From contig JAANYP010003256.1 in assembly GCA_020465985.1 (NCBI GenBank), forward strand, positions 1 to 64,000: DNA of 64,000 bases. Reading direction: 5' to 3'. Shown here piece by piece: positions 22,059 through 31,464 of the stretch. Each line of letters begins with the position of its first letter. Position 1 is the first letter of the stretch. The notes under the pieces are model-generated. The model was not told the origin of the DNA. It did no database searches and saw only the letters and a list, made by a program, of their open reading frames with translations. A program made the translations under genes and the position numbers. This DNA comes from Centrapalus pauciflorus (lineage: Eukaryota > Streptophyta > Magnoliopsida > Asterales > Asteraceae).

Positions 22059-22247
22059 AAACTCGAGGTATTAGCTGTTTCTCGAATTTGCGGCGCTCGA
22101 CTTTGTTAAGGAGAAATTAGGGTTTTGCTCATTTTCGAGTTTGACCAAAATACGCTCCTTTCGAGTTTCCTAAAAGTGGTTTCGATTTTGGCCATTTCGA
22201 ATATACTTTGGATTTTGACTTTGCACTAAAGTCGAATATGGGACTTT

Positions 22248-22427
22248 CCACAGCAAATGCCTACATAAAGGCAAAGAGTGAACTTAAATCACTCGGCACC
22301 ACAACAAACTCCTGTTCAAAGACCCAAGTCACCTGAATGGAGAGATGGGTATTTGAAAGAGTTTAAGTATGTGGACGAGAATGGTATTACCAAGTCAGTT
22401 ATGGCTTGGGTTCCCCGTGATAACTAA
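22248..22427 (+). pseudogene. A3 gag C-terminal remnant
   Basis: Leader sequence up to GGGACTTTCC joins directly to the gag tail (ACAGCAAATGCCTAC onward, with an in-frame stop in that tail), ending AWVPRDN-TAA at 22425-22427. About 60 codons survive. The deletion endpoints differ from those shared by A0 and A4, so this is a separate event or a converted copy. Confidence 0.8.
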
Positions 22428-22442
22428 CCTATTTTCTTTCAT

Positions 22443-25400
22443 GTGCAGGAGATAACCACAAGTCTAAACAACAAATGGTTCGTCGACAGTGGGTGCTCCA
22501 GGCGCATGGCAGGGGAAAGAAGTCTACTTACAGACTTCAATGGAGGGAATCAGGGCTTTGTATCATTCGGGGGCAATAAAGGAGGAAATATCACTGGTAC
22601 TGGAGTAGTCACTAATGGGACGATCAAATTGGATCAAGTTTATCACGTTGATAAACTGGTTCATAATCTCATTAGTGTATCTAAAATCTGTGATAAAAAG
22701 AATTCAGTGTTGTTCACTGATACTGAGGCGTTAGTGCTAATCCGGGTTACAAGATACCTGAAGAGTGGATTCTGATGAGGGCTCCAAGAAAGAATGATTT
22801 GTACATGCTTGACATGAACAAGCCTGAATCTTCGATGGGACCAATTTGTTTGCTATCTAAAGCTTCAGAAACAGAGTCGGTTTTATGGCACAGACGCATG
22901 GCACACTTGCACCTAAGGAAAATGAACTATATAACGAAAAGTGGATTGGTGCAAGGTGTTCCTATGAAGAGTTTTCAGTTCGAGGATAAGTGAGTACCAT
23001 GCAAGAAGGGCAAACAACACAAGAAGGCACATAAGTCCAAGACTCGGAACTTCATCACTGCCACATTCGATTTGTTGCATATGGACCTCTTCGGACCAAT
23101 CAACAAAAGGAGTATAGGTGGTACGTTGTACTATTTAGTTCTTACTGACGATTACTCACGTTTTTCTTGGGTTTTCTTTCTAGGTACAATGGACGAGACG
23201 ACTTCCAAGCTCATCGGGTTCTTAGACCAAGTGGAGAATTCATATGGAACAAGGGTTAAACGTCTTCGTAGTGATAACGGAACAGAGTTTAAAAACACTG
23301 TAATTGGTGTATATTGCCTATTAAAGGGCATAGTGCATCAATTTAGTGCACCTTATGAGCCACAACAAAATGGGGTGGCCGAACGGAAAAACAGGACATT
23401 GATCGAGGCTGCAAGGACCATGTTATCGGATTCAAAGCTTCCTACCATGTTTGGGGGGAGGCAGTGAATACCGCATGCCATATTTTAAACCGGGTCGTTA
23501 CTGTCAAATCTTTGAACAAAACCTGTTATGAAGTTTTGAATAAAAGGCCACCTAATTTAACTGGCTTCGAACCTTTTGGGGTACCATGTACTTTGTTGAG
23601 AACAAAACATCAACCTAAGTTTGGTGAAAAGGCTGACGAAGGATACTTCCTAGGTTATGTGCCGAACTCACCAAACAAACGGGTTTTTAACAAAACTAAT
23701 GGTACAGTAGAGAATGTGTATAACATTGAAGTCACAAGTTATACACATGAACCCCAAACATGTCCGGAATGGATATTTGACTATGACAAACTTTTTGAGT
23801 CATTTAACATTCCTTTGGATGAAAATGCATGTACTATCGAAAAGGACATTGCGTCGTTGAATCTGATTGACGAGGGTCATAGCTTTCCGAGGACCACTTT
23901 TCAACCAACTTCTGAGCCTACTTCAACTGAAGAATGATCTCCAGAAGTCACTGATTCTGAAGCACCTACAAACGAGGATCAGACTCAAACAACAATTTCT
24001 AACTCTGAGGAAAATGTCCACGAGGAAGAGAATGTGGAGTCTGAGGTCGTTCCACCGTTAGGTGAAATAAGATCAATTTAGGAGATAATCTGAGAGTTGA
24101 CGAGATAGAGACATCTAGGATCAACAAGAAGCATCCTATAGAAAGCATCATAGGAAGTCCTAATGCGGGTGTAAGGACTAGGAGTAGTTTAAGTAACAAC
24201 ACTGTGTTGTTGTCGATGATAAATGACTCGGAGGCCTTTCATACCTGCCTCTATTCTTGTTTCATCTCGCAAGTAGAGCAGAAAAACGTGCAAATGGCAC
24301 TAAAAGATAATTCTTGGGTTGAAGCGATACAGGAAGAACTGTCACAATTTAGGAAACTAGAAGTGTGGGAGTTAGTTCCATTACCTCGAGGGGCTATAGC
24401 AATAGGAACCAAATGGGTTTTTAAGTGCAAAAGAGACGATCGGGGTATCGTCACTCGCAATAAAGAAAGATTAGTTGTAAAGGGTTTCAACCAAGAGGAA
24501 GGAATCGTTTACAATGAGGTGTTCGCGCCAATAGCAAGGTTGAAAGCAATTCGTTTGTTTCTGGCTTTTGCTTCCTTCAAGGGCTTTAAGGTTTATCAGC
24601 TAGACGTTAAGAGTGCTTTCCTTTATGGGAAAGTGAAGGAACTGGTGTATGTGGAACAGCCGCCTGGGTTTACAGATCCAAAATATCCAGACAGAATATA
24701 TCGTTAAGATAAGGCTCTGTATGGATTACATCAAGCACCAAGGGCGTGGTACGAGACTCTGTCCAACCATCTATTAGAAAATGGGTTTGAAAGAGGAAGG
24801 ATAGACAGTACGCTGTTCGTGAAGCGAAAAGGAGAACACTTCGTCTTGGTACAAGTGTACGTCGATGATATCATCTTTGGATCATCAGACGAGCAAATGT
24901 GCAAGGATTTTGAAAAGGTGATGAAGTCAAAAGTCGAGATGAGTGCAATGGGTGAGTTGAATTTCTTTCTGCGTTTGCAAGTTGACCAAAAGAAGGAGGG
25001 GATGTTTATCCATCAGACGAAGTATGTCTACGACATATTAGAGCGCTTCGGGATGGAAGGGACAAAACTGACAGCTGATTTCAGCACGCCGATTCAAGTG
25101 AATCACAATCTCGGACCGGGTAGTGAAAGTGATACCGATGTGGATCTGACATTATATCGGGCCATGATTGGGTCACTTATGTATTTAACTGCTTCAAGAC
25201 CTGATATTATGTTTGCTGTTTGTATTTGTGATAGGTTTCAAGCTAATCCGAAAGAGATGCACATGAATGCTGTGAAGCGGATTCTACGATACCTCAAGTC
25301 GAAACCGAAGCTGGGACTTTGGTATCACGCGGAGGGCGATCTGGAATTGGAGGGGTTCACGGATTCAGACTACGGAGGATGCAGCTTGACGCGCAAGTCA

Positions 25401-25814
25401 ACAACTGGAGGTTGTCAGTTCCTAGGAGGGAGGCTCGTTTCCTGGCAATGCAAGAAACAGACTTCGGTAGCTGTGTCAACGTGCGACGCCGAATACGTTG
25501 CTGCTGGTAGTTGCTGTTCACAGGTTCTATGGATACAACAACAATTGCGGGAATACGGTTTGACTTACACTCATACTCCTATTAGGATAGATAACTAGTC
25601 AACAATTGCCATAACTAATAATCCAGTTAAACATAATAAAACCAAGCACATAGACATAAGACATCATTTTATACGTGATTGTGCTGAAAAGAACTTAATC
25701 AAGCTGGTAAAAGTGGCAACGGATGATAATAATGCTGATTTATTTACCAAAGCTTTTGATAAGTCACGTTTTGAGTATTTGATTCAACTAAAAGGAATGC
25801 GTAATCCAGAATAA
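22443..25814 (+). pseudogene. pol: A3 pol: protease, integrase, RT, RNase H with lesions
   Basis: All pol domains are present in order. Protease is WFVDSGCSRRMAG; integrase has HMDLFGP, RSDNGTEF and NGVAERKNRTL; RT has KWVFKCKRDD, YQLDVKSAFLYGK and YVDD at 24858-24869; RNase H has TDSDYGGCSLTRKSTTGG and CDAEYVAAGSCC. It ends GMRNPE-TAA at 25812-25814. Lesions against sister copies: one base lost near 22740, TGA at 22991, one base lost near 23453 in MFWGEAV, TGA at 23935, one base lost near 24070, TAA at 24705 and TAG at 25596. The RNase H end is the best preserved in the window. Confidence 0.9.
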
Positions 25815-27943
25815 GTTGACCTTAGTAGAGTTTTATTTCCTTTGATAGCAGTAACTTTTCTTTCTTTTTATAGTAAGTTCAGTAAATTAGGATAGTTTCC
25901 ATTTATAATAAGTTAGTAGGATATTATATTTTCTTACTTTTATTTATGTAAAACAAAATAAAAAAGAGAGAAAACCATAAAAAATTAAAAAAAAGAGAGT
26001 ATCAGAAAAAGAGTTAAGTCTTAGATGCATAGGTTCATAATGACGAAAATTAGCACAGTTAATACAAGCTCTAAGTGTTTAGCTTTCACACATAATGCAC
26101 CTAAAATTCTGAGTGTTTTACTTTATCTCGTTTGATATGTTGGTTGGAATAATACATATAGGGAGTCTTAAGGCTAATAAAATATTCAAGAAAAAGTCAA
26201 ACGTGTCACTACCTTAGACGTATGACCAATTGGTCTTAATTTTTATGTTAGAGACATACAGACATTGATTATAAATGAGGTATGCAAACCTTCTGGGGAT
26301 GTATAGCAACATCAGATACATCTTAAAAATGGAAAGAACAGAATAATCATATACTGAGTTGAGAGTCAAAATAAGTAACTCTGTTTTACGTAAGTACTGA
26401 CCTGTTGCCTCTATTTTGATTCTAGTTAGCAAGATAAGTCGCTTTGTTGTACGTCGGTACAGACCTATCACCGCTGTCTTGCTAGCTTTAACAATAAACC
26501 TTAAGACAAACAAAGACACTTTGTTGTATGTAAATACAGATCTGTGTCAGATTTTTGCCTTTTAAATAAATGCAATACCAAAAAGTTACAATCATTGTGT
26601 GTATGCCTTGATCATAAAAGTATGTCTATGTATGAGTCACGTAAGATAATTTCATGATAAATAAAGAGGCCAAGGGATATTCTGAAATGTAACATGTTTA
26701 AAGGGAAAATAATACCAACAATCGGCTAGAAATGTATGTCACGACAAACAATCAGAGGAATCAAAAATTCCTAAGTGTGAAAGTTTAAATACTGAAAGTG
26801 CGTATTTGACACCGCTATCTGATTGAACCTTTCTTTGACTATACTCGTCAAAAATATTCTGTTTTAGTATAGGTTGTAAATTTTAAATAATGTAGTTTAG
26901 TCTAAGTTTAATTTATGTTCACAATTTTAACTTTAATTTAGTTTATTTTATTTTATTTTATTTTTATTTTTATTTTTATTTTTTTATTTTATTTTTACTT
27001 ATGAAAATGGTCGAAATTACTGAGGGTTCATTCCTAGTTGAATAAAATAAACATTGCGTGAAAATCTTGTGCTTAGGGTAAAAGATTTGGCATAGTTTAT
27101 TCTGTTACACGAAAAAGTTGTAAAAGTTGAAAAAGTTGAATTTATTTCAAAGATTTTCAATATTTTAAAAATTTTCAAGTTTAAATTCGAGTTTAAGGTA
27201 AAATCGAATATGCATTCGAATTTGGCATATTCTTCGAATTTGCTGATAAATTCGAATGTAGACGAACCCGAAGGTAGTTGATATAAACAGGTCCATAGTG
27301 ACAAGTCATTATCACCTACTTTCGATTTTAAGCCTTCGAATTTACAGAGAGCGATTTCGAGTTTGCCTTCGAGTTTGCCGACTTTCGAGTTTCCTACTTT
27401 TGTCGAGATTTTTTAATTTGTGTTCGAGACTACTAAAAAATCTAGGTATAATCAACTGTATTGTACAATATTTAGGTGGTTTTAGACTCCATTTGAGCCA
27501 AAATTAACGGATTTTGAGGTTTTAGATGTGTGAAGTTTGTATTTCAAAATAACAAACTTTGAACCGGTGAAACATCAAATTGATTACACATAACTTTGAT
27601 TAGAACCTATTAGGACTAATGGATGTAATTTTCTAAGTCTAAAATGGTTAAAATCTTGGAATATTGTGATTAAAGTCACCGACTTCTTCGAGTTTGTTCA
27701 TGGCTGGTTCGAGTTTGTCACTAAACTCGAATAAGCCACTAAACTCGAATGAGTGGTGCTTCGAATTTGGTATTCGAGTTTATCATTATTTTAGAATATT
27801 TGCTTAAAATTTAAATCAAACTTGTAGAAATTCATAGGTGTTGGATTTTGTACTTATACAAGTTCAAAATAAAACAAATTTGAATTTAAAGAAGTTTGTG
27901 ACTATCTTAATAATTCTAATATTTTATATGGTTTATTTTGCAG
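25815..27943 (+). other. A3 noncoding spacer between pol and third ORF
   Basis: 2.1 kb without credible coding sequence, homologous to 6129-8278 in A1. It has an A/T-only run (TTTTATTTTA type) at about 26940-27000 and dense TTCGAA/TCGAGTTTG motifs at 27170-27400 and 27690-27785. It ends in the T-rich TTTATTTTGCAG. Confidence 0.75.
27925..27943 (+). promoter_or_regulatory. Splice-acceptor-like site before A3 third ORF
   Basis: TATATGGTTTATTTTGCAG ends at 27943, two bases before ATG 27946. Conserved in position and sequence with A1 and A4. It suggests a spliced subgenomic RNA for the third ORF (inference). Confidence 0.55.
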
Positions 27944-27945
27944 AC

Positions 27946-29950
27946 ATGGCAGATAGAATTTTCGTTCCTAAGCATAATATGGTCATTTCTCCGGACCATG
28001 AGATTCCAGAGGCTCAAGCATACCGCCAGATGGTGGATTATTTGGTTGGATCAAGGATTTCATATGCGCTGTCACATAATATTCAGATAGTCATCTCGTA
28101 TGTTCGTCAGTTTTGGGATCATTTACAAGTAGTATTAAGGACGAGGGTCCCATAATATTCAGATACTGTTACCCCAGCAGTATTAAGGACGAGGGTCCCT
28201 GGACACCCTCTTGTGTTTTCAGCCGACATGTTACGGCAAGTACTGCAGTTAGGCTCTCAAGAGCAAGTGGATGGACCGATTGACTTTTCGTTATCAATCA
28301 GGCAAGCGGCTTTTATCAGAATGGGATATAGCCTGGACGTGGCTAAGTCTTCTTTCATGAAGAGTGTCCTGATAGGACAATGGCGATATGTAGCACACGT
28401 TTTTATGGTGTGTTTTGCCGCCAAGAAAGCAGGATTTGATTATATTGTGTCAAAGATTCAGTCAGGGATGATAGCATTGGTTTACAATCAACGATTTAGC
28501 TTCTCAGAGATGTTCTTTATAGAGTTTGTTCAACAAATAACAGCTCCTGGCCGAGATAGATTTCTGCTATATCCGCGATTCGTAATGATGCTGATTAGAC
28601 ATTTTCTATCGAACATGCCACAGCTAAATGAAATTCAAAGTGTTGCGGTGATTGATAAACGCATCTTTGCAGATTGTCAAGCTCATCGAGGAAGATTAGC
28701 GAGGCCAGGGGAGGCACCACTGTTTGGGGCAGGAGTCATTCCAGATTTCCAAGTTGGGGAAGGTGCCAACTGGGCAGGGGATATGCAAGTTCCACAGCAA
28801 CCGCAACAACATCAACCGCCACAACCGAGGCCTCAGCAACAGAGGAGGAGACAAAGACCATCTGCGAGACAAACTCAGGCTGCTAGGCCTTCCACAAGCC
28901 AAGTGCAAGAGCCGGAAGAGGCTGGTCCTTCAAATGCACCATCTGTATCTGTTCCGAGACTTCAAACATTAGAAGAGATATGGACATCTGGTCCGAATGC
29001 AAATGAGCAAATTACTGCTGAGCTTGTTGGAGAACTTCTGGAACCTCCGGAAGGAGAAGTTGACATTTTTAAGCAGATTGAAGATTATCAACCTGAAGCA
29101 GCAGGCGAAGCCGATTCAACTTCTGATTCTGAGTCAGAAGAAGTTGAAGAGATTGAGGTTGCCAAACACAGTGACCGAAGATCCGTCCATTCATATAGGG
29201 ACATATGGATCGAGATTAGTGGTGGTTGAGGAAGAAGTTAGATAGAGAAGAGCTTCAAGGGGGTCAGATGACTCAGATTTTGAGGAAGAAGAAGTAGCTC
29301 CTTTGGTAACCAGGCAGAGGGCCAAAAGGCACCGTTTCATGCAGGGAGCTTCATCAGCCTCTGCTCCTGAGCCAGAAATGCCTACCTCCCAATCATCAGA
29401 ACCCATTCCACCACCACCTGTTCAAACATCTGTTTCTCCACCAATCATCCCCACTCCCATCCACATCATCAACCTTTGCGGACAATCAAAGGTTTTCTGA
29501 GCTGAGGAGCAAGGTTGACTTCCAGTAAGTCCAAATCTTTCAGTTAACAAAAGCAATCGGTGAAATACAGGTTCATAATGAAACTGTTGACAAGGAGAAT
29601 GCTGAGTTAAAGAAATCTGTTGGAAAGATGGAGGAAGAGAATCTAGAACTTAAAACCTTTGTTGCAGATCAAGCTGCTGAGATTCGATCGATGCGATCCC
29701 TCATTGAGCAATTACTGAAAAATCTAAAGGCTCAGGGGGAGACGAGTTGTAGAGATCCGGAGGAGCAGCAAGGGGGAGATGATAAAGGCGATGATCCCAA
29801 TGCACAGAAAGAGAATGAGCCAGTAGATTTTCCTGCTGCTCTTTATGCTGAAGTTCGGGGGGAGCCTAGTCAAAGTGGTGTTGAAGGAGGAGAAGCCAGT
29901 CCCTCAAAGGTCACTGAGAGTGACATGAATGAAATGATTGAAGCATTAAT
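27946..29950 (+). pseudogene. A3 third (env-like position) ORF, 3'-truncated
   Basis: ATG 27946 (MADRIFVPKHNMVISP). A local duplication of about 60 bp near 28130-28200 repeats TATTAAGGACGAGGGTCCC and breaks the frame. The frame is then open from 28213 to 29229 (SADMLRQVLQLGS ... QPQQHQPPQPRPQQQ ... acidic run). TAG at 29243-29245 is shared with A4 but not A1. A coiled coil follows at about 29500-29720. The ORF stops at 29950, in EALIN, where it joins antisense gag. The conserved C-terminal 200 residues are lost. Confidence 0.82.
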
Positions 29951-30326
29951 CAATGTCATGACTGTCTAAGTCAGTCAACAGATGATAGAAACGTGTGATA
30001 GTGTCCTCCAGCTTTTCATCCTTCAGTGCTTTGAAGATAGCAAACTGCTGCTTGAGCATCTCCATATGTTTCCTTCTAACCCTCGGGTTGCCCTCACACC
30101 GTTTTTCCAATGCCTCCTATAGCCCTTTTGCTGGCTTCTGATTACGGAAAGTGTGTAGTATGTCCTGAGGTAACGCCATTCTAATGATAGTGTATGCACG
30201 ATTCTCTGCTTCAAACAGCTTTTTATCGTCATCCTTCATTTTAGAATAAGGAACAACCTTTTGTCGTCCTTCGACCTCAGCTGTCGGTGGAATGTATCCC
30301 TCGTCGATACAAATCCACATGCGCAT
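29951..30326 (-). pseudogene. Antisense gag fragment between A3 and A4
   Basis: 376 bp almost identical to 20944-21320 of A1 gag (MRMWICIDEGYIPPT at its start on the minus strand). Its right edge joins the truncated LTR at exactly the same base as at 21320/21321. Its left edge joins the third ORF of A3. It marks the start of the second unit of the tandem duplication. Confidence 0.9.
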
Positions 30327-30855
30327 ATTGTATGATTGAACTTGATGTAATGTATTAAAAGAAGTTCAAACATAAAGTCCAAAGATTAATTCAAACATAA
30401 GTTAAACATATGTTCAAATAGAAGTTTGACTTGTGAAATTCGAATTTAGAGCATATTCGAATTTACACAAAAGGCAGATTCGAATTTGGTATAAATTCGA
30501 ATAAGGCAGATTCGAATTTGTCAAGGGGACAAATTCGAATGGGCCTTGGGCCTGTTTCGAGTTTGGCCCATGACAAACTCGAATGGGTCTCTATAATTAG
30601 GGATTAACTCGAATGATTTGAGGACTTTTGCAGAATTCGTGTGAGCAATTAGCAAAAGGCGATCTCGAGTTTATCAGCCTTTCTTGTGTTTGTTCGGAGA
30701 GAATCATCGCGTAGGTTCGTTCGTACTCGTTCATACAACGCTGTGGTAGTCTCCGTGTTTCGTGTGAGTGTTATATCCGTCAAGCCGCTAACGAGGATTC
30801 CGCACTCGTTGGTGTGTGTCGCATCTAGATAGATCTGTTAGTTCAAGACCTTACA
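30327..30855 (+). mobile_element. A4 truncated 5' LTR
   Basis: 529 bp, with the same left breakpoint as 21321-21849; ends GACCTTACA. Confidence 0.9.
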
Positions 30856-30857
30856 AG

Positions 30858-30870
30858 TGGTATCAGAGCC
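30858..30870 (+). other. A4 primer binding site
   Basis: TGGTATCAGAGCC two bases after the LTR. Confidence 0.9.
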
Positions 30871-30997
30871 TACGGGGTGTTTTTCGTGTTCATAAAGATA
30901 CATCCGAGGTTTCTTGACGCTTTTGGACGGTTAATCACACGTGTTGTTTCGTTTTTCGAGCTTATCAAATTGGATTCCTGGATATACTTTGTTGTAG

Positions 30998-31065
30998 TTC
31001 ACGTTTTTTTATCAAAATCAATATTTTTAGTTGTAAAAATATTGATTTAGTCTGAAAAACGTGAA
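30998..31065 (+). other. A4 leader hairpin
   Basis: Same arms as in A3 with one extra T in the outer left arm. Confidence 0.75.
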
Positions 31066-31341
31066 AAACTCGAGGTATTAGCCGTTTCTCGAATTTGCGG
31101 CGCTCGACTTTGTTAAGGAGAAATTAGGGTTTTGCTCATTTTCGAGTTTGACCAAAATACGCTCCTTTCGAGTTTCCTAAAAGTAGTTTCGATTTTGGCC
31201 ATTTCGAATATACTTTGGATTTCGACTTTGCACTAAAGTCGAATAGGGGACTTTCGAGTTTAATTGGGTTTCGAATTTAAGTGGACTTTCGACTCTAGGA
31301 CATCTTCGAATTTGTCATTAGTTCGATTATAATTGGATTTA

Positions 31342-31449
31342 AGACCCAAGTCACCTGAAAGGAGAGATGGGTATTTGAAAGAGTTTAAGTATGTGGACGA
31401 GAATGGTATTACCAAGTCAGTTATGGCTTGGGTTCCCCGTGATAACTAA
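31342..31449 (+). pseudogene. A4 gag C-terminal remnant
   Basis: Leader (ending ATTGGATTTA) is joined to the gag tail (AGACCCAAGTCACCTG), the same junction as in A0 at 1920/1921. It ends AWVPRDN-TAA at 31447-31449. Only about 35 codons remain. Confidence 0.82.
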
Positions 31450-31464
31450 CCTATTTTCTTTCAT

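Larger units (their letters stand above)
21321..29950 (+). mobile_element. Family A element A3 (5'-truncated LTR, broken 3' end)
   Basis: Order: LTR lacking its first 126 or so bases (21321-21849), primer site, leader with hairpin, short gag remnant, full-length but mutated pol, 2.1-kb spacer and third ORF up to 29950. There it joins an antisense gag piece. There is no 3' LTR of its own. It is nearly identical to A4 where both are present. With 20944-21320 it forms the left unit of a tandem duplication of about 9 kb. Confidence 0.88.

Noticed and set aside
27838..27945. N-terminal extension of ORF3 (MLDFVLIQVQNKTNL...)
   Set aside because: The extension runs through the T-rich acceptor-like tract and would be intron under the splicing model. 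The internal ATG (MADR) directly after GCAG is the better start. The extension's upstream frame is not supported by composition.
28674..28972. Overlapping open frames on both strands in the Q/P-rich part of ORF3
   Set aside because: Low-complexity repeats keep all frames open. Only the ORF3 frame is conserved and collinear among copies.
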